64,000 nt of DNA, taken from positions 248,001-312,000 of the forward strand of contig OY730173.1 of the NCBI GenBank assembly GCA_963422465.1. The letters run 5' to 3'. Below, one piece after another: positions 50,725 to 62,633 of this stretch. Position 1 is the first letter of the stretch, and the number at the start of each line of letters is the position of its first letter. The notes below the pieces were generated by a model. That model saw only the letters and a list, made by a program, of their open reading frames with translations. It was not told the DNA's origin and ran no database searches. The stretch comes from Lichina pygmaea (Eukaryota > Ascomycota > Lichinomycetes > Lichinales > Lichinaceae). The position numbers and the translations under genes were made by a program.

Positions 50725-53700
50725 ATGACCTCTAGCAACGCAAAGCACCTGCAATTGCCTGTGTCACTACACGCCAACATGCCAGTACAGACATATATGC
50801 TTGTTGATTCTGGAGCTAGTGGAAACTATATTTCAAGACAACTCTGCAACACCCTCAGCACTGGAAAGAAATACAAGCAGCAGCTGTACCAGCTCGCAAT
50901 AGTAAATAGACAGACAGAGCTAGTCTGCCATGAGACACAGCCAATGGAAATAGTTACCGGACACTATGCTGAAAGGATCCATCTTGATATCATCAAGTTG
51001 GCCACTCAGGATATCTATTTGGGGATGCCTTGGCTAAAGAAGCACAACCCAGTTATTAACTGGAGGATAGGAGTACTCACATTTAGGAACTGCACTAACA
51101 ACACAGCTCAGACCTGTTACCAGCCACAGAAGGTGTGGACAGATAAGGGAAGGAGTCCTCAGTGGAACCTCACTGACAGAAAGGACAACTCTCAAGAGAA
51201 GAGGTCTGCCTTGACAGGCACACCCTGGAACCAGGTGGTCAAACAGTCAGAGATAAAGAGAGAGGAAGTTGTTAACCCTCTGGAGATCTCTGAAGAGTAC
51301 TGACCTGAGTATGATAACCTCTTTCAGGAAGAGACAACAACAGCAGTGTTGCCTAAGCACCAACCTTGGGATCATGAGATCAAGTTGCAACCAGGGACAG
51401 AGCCAGAATTTCGACTAATTTACCAGTTATCAGAGAAAGAGCTCTAAGTACTTTGCGAGTACCTGGAGGAAAACCTGAAAAAGGGTTTCATTCAAGAATC
51501 TCAGTCACCAGCAGGATACCTGATACTATTTGCACTAAAGAAAGACAGAAGTTTTTGACTTTGTGTGCATTACAGGAAACTCAACAAGATTACCATCAAA
51601 AACTGATATCTGTTGCCAAATGTGAACGAATTGTGAGACAGGATCAGCCAAGCTACAATCTTCACCAAGCTGGACTTGAAAGGAGTATACAACCTGATAC
51701 ACATGAAAAAGGGAGAAGAATGGAAGACAGCTTTCAGAACCTGATACAGACACTACAAGTATCTGGTTATGCTATTCAGACTCACAAACACACCAGCAAC
51801 ATGTCAAGCATTGATCAACAACATCATCAGAGCACACCTGGACCAAACAGCTATCACCTACCTGGACAACATTCTTGTCTACTCGAAAACACAACAGGAA
51901 CATACCAAACATGTGAAGGATGTTCTACGATGTCTACAAGAGGTAGGGCTCAAGCTCAACCTGAAGAATTGTGAGTTTAACAAACTGGAAGTTGAATTCC
52001 TCAGATATATCATAGGAATCAAAGAGATCAAGATTGACTCTGAGAAAGTCAAAGTGATTTAGCAATAGCCAACACTGACATCAGTCAAGGAAGTACAAGC
52101 CTTTCTAGGATTTACCAACTTTAACTGACAGTTCATCAAGAACTACTCACAGATGGCAACACTACTGACAGAACTCACAAAGAAGGATGTGGAGTACCGG
52201 TGGACAGAGAGACAACAAAAAGTATTCCAACAGCTCAAGGACACTTGCACCAAGGAACCAGTTCTCCTCAACTTCAAGACAGGCCAGCCAATATGAATCA
52301 AAACAGACACTTCAGACCAAGCGGTGGGAGTATGTCTATGCCAACAGGCAGACAGCAAGTGGCACCCAGTTGCCTACTACTCACGCAAAATGTCACAAGC
52401 AGAACAAAACTATAATATCCATGACAAAGAGCTACTGGCAGTTGTCAACGTTCTCAAACACTGGAGAGTGTACATGGAAAGCAGTTCTGAACTCACTATT
52501 CTCACAGACCACAAGAATCTAACAACATTCACGACAACCAAGAAGCTGAACAGACAACAAGTCAGATGGGCTGAACTTCTAGGGCAACACAAGTTCAAGA
52601 TCTTGTACACCCCCGGACAAGACAACAGGAGAGTAGACACACTAAGCTGACAAAAAAACCACATGGAAGATGATGAACACCAAGGAACAATCTTACAGTA
52701 GGACCAGCAAGGAAACCTGGTGCCTCAACCACAGATCAATAAGCTCACAGCAGAAGATACTGAAGAACTAATAGGGAACTACTATGATAATCCAGCACAT
52801 AGTCACCCAGGAATCACCAAAACCACAGACCTTATCCAACAGGCAGGGAACAATATCATTAACCTCTGACAACATATCACAAGCTACATCAGTAAGTGTC
52901 TACTATGCCAGAAAAACAAACATGGAAGATATAAGCCATACAGAGAAGGACACCCGAACACAATACCAAGAGGCTCTTGGGAAGACATGTCAATAGACTT
53001 CATCACAAAGCTACCCAAGTCCAAAGATCCAGTCACCAGAATCACCTACAACTTAATTATGGTGATTGTGGACAGATTCACAAAATACCTAATAGCAGTA
53101 CTATTCAAGGAAACCCACACAGCAGAGCAGTTGGGATACCTCCTACTGGACAGATTGGTCAGGGACCACAGAGTTCCAATCATGGTCATTACTGACAGAG
53201 ACAAGCTCTTCACATCCAACTACTGGAAAACAATCAGTGCAGCCATAGGAACAAAACCCAAAATGTCTACAGCCTATCACCCATGAACTGACAGCCAGAC
53301 AGAGCAAGCAAACCAAGTCCTGGAGACTTATTTATCGCATTACATCAACCAGACCCACAGCAATTAGGTACAGCTATTACCAGTGGCACAGCTGGCAATT
53401 AACCAGCACAGATCAGACTCAACAAAGGAATCACTATTCTTTGCCAATTTTGGGTGACACACAAACATCAGAATGCCAAGCAGAGCTTCACCAAACACAG
53501 AGAAAGCACTCCAACATGACAAGCTCCTATGACAAACACACACAATGATGAGGCACTACCTTCAAGAGACCTCAGAAAAGATGCAACACCAAATAGACAA
53601 AAAAATTAAAAATGGCACCTCAGCTGAAGAAGGGGGATAAAGTCTACCTTCTCACAAAAAATTAGAAAGTCAAGAAACCAAGAACAAAGAAACTGGACTA

Positions 53701-53980
53701 TGTCAAGGTCAGACTATTTTCAGTCAAAGAAAGAACTGGACCAGTCAACATCAGACTGCAACTACTGAGAGATGCTTGGGTACACCCAAACTTTCACATC
53801 TCAATGATCAAGTTAGCTGACCAGAGCACACCCCTGCAGGAAACATTTCATTACCAACTAGAGGAAGAACAGGAATTTGAGGTTGAACATATCCTGAAGA
53901 GAAAAGGTCAGCGATACCTTGTCAAGTGGAAAAACTACCCAGACTTGGAAAATACCTGGGAACCACTCACAGTTCCAGCA
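50725..53980 (+). pseudogene. Gypsy-A copy 4 pol fossil
   Basis: Protease 50725-51303 (LVDSGASGNYIS near 50800), RT 51304-52120 (a YLDNILVYS stretch near 51860), RNase H 52324-52650, integrase 52665-53460 (DFITKLPKSKDP near 52995), chromodomain 53880-53970 (YLVKWKNYPDLENTWEP). Many breaks. Confidence 0.85.
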
Positions 53981-54120
53981 GAAGCAGGACTGAACAGCTC
54001 AGCCTGCAGCACAGACATGTCAATGACTGTCGCTGACAAGTCTTCACTATCTGCCTCCATTTCAGCAACAAGGCACTGGAGCTTCTTCTTTGCTTGACCC
54101 TCAGCACCTTCCAATACCTT

Positions 54121-54441
54121 TCACTTCCAAGACAGACAAACTTGCACTGCAGCAAGCTGTTTGAAGAGTACGTCACATGTTGCCTCTTCAGTGGCTATAT
54201 CCTCACAAAGATTATCTTGGGTCATATTCAGCAACTCCCAAGAAAGCAATACACAGGACTTCCCATGATGAGTGTATTCAGCACACTTCAACTTATTGTT
54301 GTTGTCAGACATTTGGAAACAAGGCTTGTGGTTCAAAACACAGAAGTCACACAGAGCAAGTGACACAAAGTTATGATCACAGATCTGGGCTGCCAGTTGT
54401 CTTCGGTAAGCAGAGGCATGTGATTTTGCAGACATACTCAA
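54121..54441 (-). pseudogene. Antisense Zn2Cys6-like ORF of Gypsy-A copy 4
   Basis: About 107 residues opposite to gag-pol, just inside the 3' LTR, starting MSMSAKSHASAYRR. Closely alike to the copy at 1679-1993. The cysteine cluster is recognisable though partly decayed. The LTR's reverse-facing TATA lies near 54505-54516. Confidence 0.55.
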
Positions 54442-54479
54442 GAATTCATCAGGATGATGAATAAAGAAGAGGAGGATAG

Positions 54480-55087
54480 TGTTACAATCCCTGGGATGGG
54501 AGCCACTTATTTATAAGCAGTCAGGCTACAGGCCAGGCAAGAGGACACTATGGAAACATCAAGTGACCAAACTGACAAAAGGGTCATGTGACTGTCAAGA
54601 CAAACACAGGTGGCTTGACACAGCATGCATGAAGCATCAAGGCAATCTCACCAGTCTTGATGTAGGGTGCAGGAAGCATCAAGACAATCTCACCTGTCTT
54701 GACACAGCATGCATGACATGTCAAGATAATCTCACCAGTCTTGACGCAGGGTGTATAACATGGTGGGACTGTCAAGACAATCTCACCAGTCTTGATGTCA
54801 AGACTGTCAAGACAATCTTGATTGTCTTGACAGGCCAGCACTATATAGTCTGGTGATAGTTCCCCTATGGAACAATCATCTTCAACTTATGTTGTGATCC
54901 AGACAACTAGATCTACTTCAATACAACACTCTTTTGTATGAAGCTATTGATCAGGTGTCACCACCACCACATTCCACCAAACCCCTTCGCACTCCTTGAC
55001 ACTCCTCTCCTGCGAGAACCAACCCACCTTCCACATCTCACCCTTAATCCTATACTCAGTTAGGATAGCACAGTACAGACCGCAACA
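54480..55087 (+). repeat. Gypsy-A copy 4 3' LTR
   Basis: TGTTACAATC to ACCGCAACA; dyad repeats at 54610-54830, ACTATATAGT near 54841-54850. Confidence 0.9.
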
Positions 55088-55401
55088 TGTACCCAGAACA
55101 CTTTTGCTTGCACTCTTATCTCCAGTGATGTTAAATTCTTGCTCCAGAACACAGGGGTTATAGCTGACCTCTGTATTCTTCTGTTGATTAGAACCAGAGT
55201 TCTCCCTAACACTTGGTCTTGAAGAGGGTAGAAGGCTGAGAAGACTGTTGAGGTACTTGTTTCCTGGTATGGATTTCTCTATAGTTCTTGAAGTGCAATC
55301 AGATCCACTTTCTGGAGTCTGGGGTTAGCTAGTAGAAGATCTTGACATGTCTGGCTTTTCTGCACATTATACTGGAGAAAGTTGAGAGTTGGTGTACTCA
55401 T
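55088..55401 (-). pseudogene. LINE-B ORF2 5' end (endonuclease start), separated
   Basis: Minus strand from an ATG at 55401: MSTPTLNFLQYNVQKSQ, then the LIALQE stretch, matching the LINE-A ORF2 start. An in-frame stop follows LIALQEL (near 55284). The rest of ORF2 lies at 48561-45610 beyond Gypsy-A. Before insertion the ORF1 stop and this ATG overlapped as TGATG. Confidence 0.8.
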
Positions 55402-55592
55402 CAAACCTCTGGGTTTTTTTTATTTTTATTTTTATTTGATTCTTACACTGGTAGTAGCTTTACAGCTATGCAGATCTTCTAGCTAATAGTGAACTCCTTC
55501 AGAAAACCTTTGAAGAGATAAAAACTGAAGGCAGGGTGTGACTAGGGAATGTAACAAAAGGAATCTTGAAGTTTCTGGTAAGAGAAGAGAAT

Positions 55593-57229
55593 CTAGGTAT
55601 TGGGTTGGGAATAGTGGAGTTTGAAAGCTAGATTAAACTGGTTTAGTCTTTTCAAAGACATAAACCAGTACAAGAACTTCTGTAGTAGCTCTGGGTTTGA
55701 AATAATAGTGGTGAAGTCTTGGGGATTAAAAGAGACTTGTTGTCTTTGTCTTGAATAAAGAGAGCATGAAGAGGTGATATGTTTTGCAGTTTCTTCTGCT
55801 TGGCCACACACACATAGTGGGGTAGGGAAGTCAGGAACTCCAGCTCTGAAAAGAAAACTTGCCAGACCAATTCTTCCAGTCCTGATTTGCAGTAGCAGAC
55901 TTGCCTCAGCTTTCTGTAACTCTTTGTAGAGCTTCAGATTGTTTTTGTGTGGCTTTTGACAGAAAGTCTGCCAGCCTGGATAGCTTCTTCTTTTCTTCTC
56001 TTCCCATTGGTCTTCCCACTCTTTAGTAAAGAGCTTTTGTAGTTCTTTCTTCGAACTAGCCTGGTTAGTAGTTATTTGACTTAACCAAGTGAATTTCCAC
56101 TTAGGAGAGATAGTTGAGGATTCCTTTAAAAGTTTCTTCAAGAGAGAGGTATAGCTGGAAATAGTGGAAAAGATACTGTCAAGAAAGTATTTGAGAGGGG
56201 AGTTTTGAATAGAAGAAAAAAAACAGGTAGTGTGAAATTTAAAGTAGAGGTCTAGAGGTAGAAGAAAAAGCTCACTCTCTAATAGAAAAGAAGGAGTGGC
56301 TTTGAAGGCACCCCCAATAAGTCTTAGGCATCTGTTTTGAAATGAAACAAGAGAAGAGATATTGGAGGATTTTCTTAGAGGGTTAAACCAGATCCCCACT
56401 GCATAGCTCAGTAGAGATCTCAGTATAGCAGTGTACACCAGACGTGATGTGTGAACTGGAAAGCCCCAAGTAGAATAGGAAGTTCTAGAAAGAGAAGACA
56501 GTGCTTTCTGTGCTTTTTGAAGAATAATCCTCTGGTGTTTGTGCCAGTGGAGCTTTGCATCTAGGTACACTCCAAGTACTCGCACTTCTTCTTTTGGTTT
56601 GAGAATCACATTCCCCAGTCTGAGCTTGAGCTGAAGATTGTCTGATCTTCTTCTGGAAAAATGAAGTATTTCATATTTCTCAGGTGAGAAGACTATTCCA
56701 TGTCTTGCAGCCCAGGATAGACATTTGTGGTGTGTTTTCTTTAACTTCAGAAGGTTACTTTTCAAGGAGTGACCAAAAGCAAGCAGATTTGTATCATCTG
56801 CAAACCCCAGGGCCGATACACCAGAAGAGAGAGTATGCACAGTCTCATACAATTCAGAAATGTAGAATAGAAAAAGAATAGGGGATAGTGGAGAACCTTG
56901 AGAAACTCCACAATGAATAGGAATAGAACAAGACTCAGAATCATCAAAGACAAGAGTGGTAGAGTGCTTATCACAGAAGGAGTAGATCCAGGAAGCTAGC
57001 CAGGCAGGTATTCCTTTTCTTTTCAGAATTTGCTGTAGTATCTTGGAGAGAACTCTGTCATAGGCTCTTGAGATATCCAGTGAGAGTAGGGATGCAACTA
57101 TGCCTTCCTTCCAGACTTTTTCCACTTGGGAGGTTAGAAGGAAAAGTGCTGCTTCTGTGGATCTTCCTTTCCTAAAGCCCATGTGGATATCTGGCAATAG
57201 TCCAGCTTCTTCTGCTATCTTGCTTAGTC
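55593..57229 (-). pseudogene. LINE-A copy 2 ORF2, 3' part
   Basis: Continuous frame from LSKIAEEAGLLPDIHMGF to the normal stop. RT motifs RKGRSTEA, SLDISRAYDRVL, GVSQGSPLSP, GFADDTNLLAF and the C-terminal CVCGQAEETAKHIT are kept. Separated from the 5' part only by SINE-1 and its 13 bp duplication. Confidence 0.9.
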
Positions 57230-57239
57230 GGGGGCGGCA

Positions 57240-57251
57240 TGGTGTAGTGGG
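57240..57251 (+). promoter_or_regulatory. SINE-1 RNA polymerase III A box
   Basis: TGGTGTAGTGGG fits the A-box consensus TRGYNNARNNGG at every position. Confidence 0.7.
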
Positions 57252-57337
57252 AAGCTGGTGAGAGTTTCCCACTACGTGGCACCCATGACCCGGAACTAGT
57301 GGTGTCAGGCCTGGAGAACCTGACTAAACTAGTCGTC

Positions 57338-57348
57338 AGTTCAAATCT
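57338..57348 (+). promoter_or_regulatory. SINE-1 RNA polymerase III B box
   Basis: AGTTCAAATCT carries the GTTCNANNC core and forms the T-loop of the tRNA-like head. The A-to-B distance of nearly 100 bp is at the long end for such promoters. Confidence 0.7.
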
Positions 57349-57688
57349 GACCCACCCCACATTCTGCCACAAAAACCCCCAAGATTCATAGAACTTGTCT
57401 AAGATGTACTCCTCACAAGATGTATGAAAACCCCCAAGAAATAGCTCACCCAATATCTGTCAAGATCCACAAAACCCTTATTACTGTGGTTTTCCTATTT
57501 CCCCTACGGGGTTTGGGGTTTTCCCACAGTATGTACACTACAAACCACAGGGTGTACAGTAAATACGTGAGATCCCCGAGTCAAGTCTACCAGAGACAAA
57601 AATCCTTCAAGAAGTTCTGCATGGCTTAACAGCCAAATCAGTGTAAGAATCAAATCAAAAAAAAAATCAAATCAAATCTTGCTTAGTC

Positions 57689-59293
57689 TGTCTGCAGCAA
57701 TAGCTTCCATCAGCTTGCCTGTTGTGTTTAGCAGAGCTATAGGGCGCCAGACTTTAGCTTGATTGTAGGTTCCCTTGCCAGGTTTCCTCAAGCAGACTGT
57801 TTTTGCACTCTTAAATCTTTCAGGGAAGTACTCCAGTTTCCAGCATGTTGAAGTCAGAATAGCTAGAGCTTGGCAGAACCTAGGCCCCAGAGCTCTCAGA
57901 AATCCATTTGGCAGCTTATCTCTCCCTCCTGCTGTGAAAGGTTTCTTCTTGGCCAGAATTTGCTCCACTTCTTCACATGTTACCTCCTGGGAGAGCTGTA
58001 TCTCAGAGATAGTCTGGGAGCTTTCTGAGCCTGGTTCTGGAACTAGAGCTTTTGGAAAGAACTGTTGTGAGAAGGCTTTAGTCTTTTCCTCAAAGGTTTT
58101 GGCTATTCCTTCTTGTGTTTCCAGGTCAGGAACCAGAGGAAGATCAGGAGTCTTGTTGGCTTTGGACTTTCCCCACTTTGCAAGCTTCCAGAACTTTGAA
58201 GAGCTGGCCAGCTCATGGATTTGGTGTCTGAAAGTGTTCTGTTTTCCATCTCTGACTGCCTTTTTCTTGAGCTTAGTTGCTTGCTCAAGTTCCTCTTGAC
58301 TTGCTTGCCTTTTATGTACTTTTCTTCTTACTCTTCTTTCCTCTTTAACCTTGTTTTGGATCTCTTGATTCCACCAGGGAACTGAGTGGCCAGATTGCTT
58401 CTGGAGCTGTGTGGATTTGCTTGCTATTTCTTGGAGAAAGTTGTCAAGATACTCCAAGTACTCATCCACTTTATATTTGACTTGGAAGTGGAAGGGCAGG
58501 TGTAGCTTCTCACACTCTACTCTTGCAAGGTTTGAGTCCAGTGTTCTCCAGTTTCTTTCTGGTTTCCAGATTTTCCTTGGAGGATCCAGGTCCAGGCAGG
58601 TTAGTACAGGTCTGTGGTCAGACCCATGAAAGAACTGAAGAGCCACTTTAGAGAAAATCAGAGAGTTAGAAAGAGAAGAAGAAATAAAAGACAGATCAAT
58701 AGAAGAACATGGTTTTTCAGAAAAAGATCTTGCTCTGGTAGGGGTGAAAGGTGCAATAGCTAAATCCAGATTTAAATCTTTCATTAGGTCTTGAAACTTG
58801 TTTGCAGTCTCAGAGTACAGTCTTCTTTTCTTTGACCAGTCTGGGTGGTGAAGATTTGAGTCTGTGAGAAGAATATGTTGTCCTTGTTCTTGTAAAGTAT
58901 TTTGGAGTAAACAGAGAAGAGCTTCTGATGCCTCTGTGTAGTTTTCTTGACTTGATGGGGTGAAGTAGAGATTATGTACCCAAAGAGAAGTAGAAGAGTT
59001 TTCCAAGTAGATTTCAAGAGAAATAAAGTCTTTACTCCAGAAAGTAGGATGAAGAGAAGAGAGTTTCAGGTTTTTATTAATAAGAAAAAATGTTCTACCA
59101 ATCTCTGAACAGTAGAGAGGAAGAAAGGAAGAGAAAACAGTTGAAGTGCTTGTTTCTAGGTGAGGGTTTTTCCAGGGCTCTTGAAGTGCAATAATGTCCA
59201 CCTCTTGGAGAGCTGAGGTTGCTAGCAGTAGCTCTTGGACTGATTGGCTTTTTGCACATTATACTGGAGAAGTGTCAGCTTTGTGTCTTTCAT
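57689..59293 (-). pseudogene. LINE-A copy 2 ORF2, 5' part (endonuclease)
   Basis: Starts at the ATG at 59293, which overlaps the ORF1 stop. An A-run near codon 14 has 5 A against 6 in copy 1, so the start is out of frame with the rest, which is open from 59201. Endonuclease motifs ALQEPW, DSNLHHPDW and GSDHRPV are kept. Ends in RT at RLSKI where SINE-1 inserted. Confidence 0.88.
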
Positions 59294-60681
59294 GCAGACA
59301 TCTCAGCATCAAAGATCTTGAAGGAGTTAGCTGGTAGCTTTCCTCCAGAGTTGGCTGATCTTGAAGAAAGAATTTGCACTTCTGGGAGTGCACTTCTGAG
59401 TCTCTCTGAGCTTCTGCTTGGCTCAGCTGTTTTACATTTTTTCCCCCCTGGTAGAGACTGAGAGAGAGGGAAAGACATAACTGGGGGGGGTTGTAGAGCT
59501 GGAACAGAGGTAGCTGTTGGGATCTCATATTTTCCTGGGTGTGTGTTCCATACTTCTCTTGCCTTCTTGGCTGCTTCCTGGTGTACTGGACAGACACTGG
59601 CCCAGGCTGGGTGAGCTTCTCTGCAGTTGCAGCATTTTGGCTTGAGAAGCTGTTCAGGAACTTGGCAGGCTCTCCTTTCATGCTGGCCTCCACAGGCACC
59701 ACACACAGCTTTGTTCTTGCAGAAGTGTGCTTGGTGCCTATAGCCAAAGCACTTGAAACATTGTGCAATGACTGTGTCTGCCAGGAAAGGTTCTGCTTCA
59801 TGCATCCTGTGCCCCAGCACTAGCCCACTCTCAATCAAAAGATTGGCTTGTTCAGGGGTAGCCAGATCCAGGTGGAGAGAGGTAACTGGCTTCTTTTGAG
59901 CTATAGCCTTCTTAGACCAGTAGGCTCTCAGGATGGTGATTTGCTTGCTCAGAGATGGGTTGCTGTTCTGGATTATCTGGCAGGTTTTCTCCAGGTCTTC
60001 AGGTTGGATATCTTCTGTTCCGACTCCATAGATCAGAACTGGAAATCTCTTGGGCTGGATGGTTGCTTCCTTTGTGAAGATAGCTGATACCCAGGCAGGG
60101 TTTTTCTCTAGGAAGACTTTAGTCTCTTGGCTTTCTGTGTTAATAAGGATATCCCCTGAAGGAAGTTTCCTTACTGCTCTGACCTGCTTGTTGTAGGGGC
60201 TGGGTAGTCTGTCTTGAAGAGTCTGGAAAAGCTGGATGTGAGTTCTATTAGCCATGTCAGGTGGCTGGATACCAGGATGTACAAGAACTTCTTTGAGAAT
60301 TCTTGCAGGTAGAGGGATTTGTGCTGGAATAGATTTTTGGACAGCCTGGGCATATGATAGCTTGGCTTCTTGTTTGTCCAGCTGCTTGTTGATATTCTCC
60401 AGCTCCTGGAAGATTCTGTTGGTGAGGCCAGTAGAGCTAGACTGGGCTTCTGTAGGGAAGGAGTTCTTTTTGATATTTTCCCAGCTTTTCAGAATAGATT
60501 CTGGGACTGGTTGAGTTTTGATCCAGGAGTCTACTAGTTTGTAGTCACTCTGGGGAGCTGGTTGGGGGGTAGGAGACCTGGACTGGGTGCTAGCCAGACT
60601 GGGAGCTGGTTGGGAAAGTATAGCTGGTGTAGCTCTGGTGTTACTTTCTGAAAAGGTGGGTTTTTTCTTCTTGGGAGCCAT
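59290..60681 (-). CDS. LINE-A ORF1, intact 463 residues
   Basis: Starts MAPKKKKPTFSES and ends IFDAEMSA with TGA at 59292-59290, overlapping the ORF2 ATG. Residues 1-60 are rich in P, S, Q and T. CCHC knuckles lie near residues 308-370: CFKCFGYRHQAHFC, CGACGGQHERRAC, CCNCREAHPAWASVC. The tail is Ser-rich. ORF1 proteins of this class bind LINE RNA and take it to the nucleus. The best ORF1 copy in the window. Confidence 0.92.
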   Translation of the reverse strand: MAPKKKKPTFSESNTRATPAILSQPAPSLASTQSRSPTPQPAPQSDYKLVDSWIKTQPVPESILKSWENIKKNSFPTEAQSSSTGLTNRIFQELENINKQLDKQEAKLSYAQAVQKSIPAQIPLPARILKEVLVHPGIQPPDMANRTHIQLFQTLQDRLPSPYNKQVRAVRKLPSGDILINTESQETKVFLEKNPAWVSAIFTKEATIQPKRFPVLIYGVGTEDIQPEDLEKTCQIIQNSNPSLSKQITILRAYWSKKAIAQKKPVTSLHLDLATPEQANLLIESGLVLGHRMHEAEPFLADTVIAQCFKCFGYRHQAHFCKNKAVCGACGGQHERRACQVPEQLLKPKCCNCREAHPAWASVCPVHQEAAKKAREVWNTHPGKYEIPTATSVPALQPPPVMSFPLSQSLPGGKKCKTAEPSRSSERLRSALPEVQILSSRSANSGGKLPANSFKIFDAEMSA

Positions 60682-61178
60682 GTTAGAGATTGTTTGGCAC
60701 TGGTTTGGTGTTTCCTGTCTGCAGAGTACTGCCAGAAAGAAGAGTCACCTGGTTTCCCAGCAGTAATAATCTAGTCCTGGGACCAATCCCCAAGACTAGA
60801 CTTTCCTGGGCAGCTTTTTCCAACTAAGCTCTGGGCAAAGCTAGAAGTATTAACCTAGACTAGGGACCAGACCCCCTATCTAGACTTTCCTTGAGCCAAA
60901 GACTCTGCTAGCTCCAGAGTCAGTCAGACTCTAACTATTCCTCTTATCCTAAGGCTCTCTCTCTCTGGTTGTGGGTAGATTGCTGGTTGTTGAAGAAGAA
61001 GATCATGGATTCAAGATCACAACTTTTGACAAACAGGTGTGATTCTCAAAGGTGATGGGTTTTCACCTTAAAGTTTGGGTGGTTTCAGAGAGGAACTCGG
61101 CTGTTTTCCAGAACATATGACAAATTGTGGTTTTTGTCAAAAATGATGGTCCTTGAAGAACGTGGTTCTGGGAAGAGT

Positions 61179-62633
61179 TTAAACCTCTGGGTTAGAATCT
61201 ACAAGTATCTCAAAAGAGTTTTGTTTTGGAAGATTAGTGGTAGTCTTCAGGTTTTGCAGAGAGGTTGCTTGAGAGCTAAGTCTTGCACTTGATCTAGTTC
61301 TCACCAGCTCTCCCTGTTTTCTTTTCTTCCCATTCTCTCTATCAGATAGATTAGGGCCACTTCCAGTATTGGTGGTCTGGCTTGGAGAGAAGATAAAAGT
61401 GGAAGAGATGTTTTCTGGAGTGGTGTATCTTCCAGGTCTGGTGAGCCAGAATTCTCTAGCTTTCTGTGTAGCTTCCTGCTTTTTAGGGCAGACTTTTTCC
61501 CAAGCAGAGTGCTTCCCTCCACAGTTAGCACATTTGGGAACTAGCTTTTCTTGAGGATTTGGGCAATCTCTTCTGGCATGTTTTCCTCCACATGCCAGGC
61601 ACTGTGCTTGAGCTTGGCAGGTTCTTGCCTGGTGTCCAAACTTTGAGCATTTGTAGTATTGGACCACTGATGTATCCAGAAGTGCTGGCTCTACTTCATG
61701 GATCATGTGGCCAAGTACAACTCCTCTGTTTATTAGTAGATTAGCTTGCTCAGGTGTTGCAAGATCTATGTGCAGAGATGTCACAGATTTCTTGAGAAGT
61801 TTGGACTTTCTGGTCCAGTAGGTTCTCAGGATTTTGACCTGGTTTTCCATACCAGAGTTTTGTCTGAAGATAGTCTTAGTTGTCTCTTCCAGATTATCTG
61901 AGTTAAAGTCCTTTGTTTGAACTCCATGAACCATGACTGGGAAGATTCTGGAAGAGATCTTAGCTTCTTCAGAGAACACTGCAGAGATCCAGTCTTTGTT
62001 CTGTTCTAGTTGGGTCTTGGCTGAGGGAGATTCTAGAGAGATGATAATATCACCAGAAGGGAGCTTTCTGACTGCTCTGATATCTTTCTGGCAAGATGTA
62101 GGGACTTTGTTCTTGATAGCCTGCACAAGCTGGGAGGGTGTTCTGTTTCCTGTCTGTGCTATTTGGACTCCAGGTCTGATAGTAATCTCACTGAAGATTC
62201 TCTGGGGAACTGGAATTTCCTGAACTGTAGCTTTCTGGACTGCTTGAGCATAGGAGAGATTAGATGCTGGTGTTTGCATATTTTTCTCAATTCTGTCCAG
62301 TCTCTGGAGAACTTTCTGGATCTCTTGTCCAGTGGTGGAAGGTGTAGCTATATGGCTTGCTAGCTGGGTGGTGATTTTCTTCCATGCTGTCTGTACCTTT
62401 GGAGGAGCTTTAGACTGGTTTAGCCAGACTTCAACAATCTGGAATACTGGCAGTGTGTTTTCTCCAGCTTGTTGGTCTGGTGTTGCCAGAGAGGTATCTT
62501 GTTGGCTTGGCTCTGGGGGAGTAGATAAAGAAGAAGAGCTGGATTGGATGTTGGGGGATCTGGGAGCCAGTATAGAGATTGGTACTCTAGAGTTGTGTTG
62601 GAGATGACTGGGTTTTTTCTTTTTTGAGGCCAT
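61179..62633 (-). CDS. LINE-B ORF1, 484 residues
   Basis: Starts MASKKKKPSHLQHNS, parallel to LINE-A MAPKKKKP, with a P/S/Q-rich region, then a middle domain shared with LINE-A (KKSVTSLHIDLATPEQANLL near residue 285). Knuckles: YYKCSKFGHQARTC, where the first Cys is Tyr, then CLACGGKHARRDC and CANCGGKHSAWEKVC. Ends ILVDSNPEV; the present stop comes from the junction with inserted LINE-A. Open throughout. Confidence 0.9.
   Translation of the reverse strand: MASKKKKPSHLQHNSRVPISILAPRSPNIQSSSSSLSTPPEPSQQDTSLATPDQQAGENTLPVFQIVEVWLNQSKAPPKVQTAWKKITTQLASHIATPSTTGQEIQKVLQRLDRIEKNMQTPASNLSYAQAVQKATVQEIPVPQRIFSEITIRPGVQIAQTGNRTPSQLVQAIKNKVPTSCQKDIRAVRKLPSGDIIISLESPSAKTQLEQNKDWISAVFSEEAKISSRIFPVMVHGVQTKDFNSDNLEETTKTIFRQNSGMENQVKILRTYWTRKSKLLKKSVTSLHIDLATPEQANLLINRGVVLGHMIHEVEPALLDTSVVQYYKCSKFGHQARTCQAQAQCLACGGKHARRDCPNPQEKLVPKCANCGGKHSAWEKVCPKKQEATQKAREFWLTRPGRYTTPENISSTFIFSPSQTTNTGSGPNLSDRENGKKRKQGELVRTRSSARLSSQATSLQNLKTTTNLPKQNSFEILVDSNPEV

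Larger units (their letters stand above)
48562..55087 (+). mobile_element. Gypsy-A copy 4, plus strand, inserted in LINE-B ORF2
   Basis: LTRs 48562-49168 and 54480-55087 (607 and 608 bp), duplication TGTAC at 48557-48561 and 55088-55092. A-type U3 repeats. Internal gag, pol and opposite-strand ORF in the usual order. LTRs differ by around 6 percent by eye, mostly transitions. Moderately old, with many breaks. Confidence 0.92.
57230..57675 (+). mobile_element. SINE-1 copy 2, inserted in LINE-A ORF2
   Basis: 446 bp with ATCTTGCTTAGTC at 57217-57229 and 57676-57688. The head is tRNA-like over about 128 nt: GGGGCGG (57231-57237) can pair with CCACCCC (57352-57358), and the T-arm GTCAG-TTCAAAT-CTGAC (57335-57351) is perfect. 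The region between is longer than in a tRNA. The body includes TACGGGGTTTGGGGTTTTCC near 57504. The tail GCATGGCTTAACAGCC, CAGTGTAAGAATC, then TCAAA repeats, matches LINE 3' ends. On the strand opposite to its LINE host. Confidence 0.88.
55416..61180 (-). mobile_element. LINE-A full-length copy 2, split by SINE-1
   Basis: Inserted in LINE-B with AAACCTCTGGGTT on both sides. 5' UTR 61180-60682, ORF1 60681-59290, ORF2 59293-55593 with SINE-1 at 57230-57675, 3' UTR and tail 55592-55416. Without the SINE it is about 5.3 kb, the same as copy 1. Confidence 0.93.

Noticed and set aside
57231-57358. A true tRNA gene
   Set aside because: The span is too long, no anticodon arm is convincing, and it is flanked by a SINE body, LINE-like tail and target duplication.
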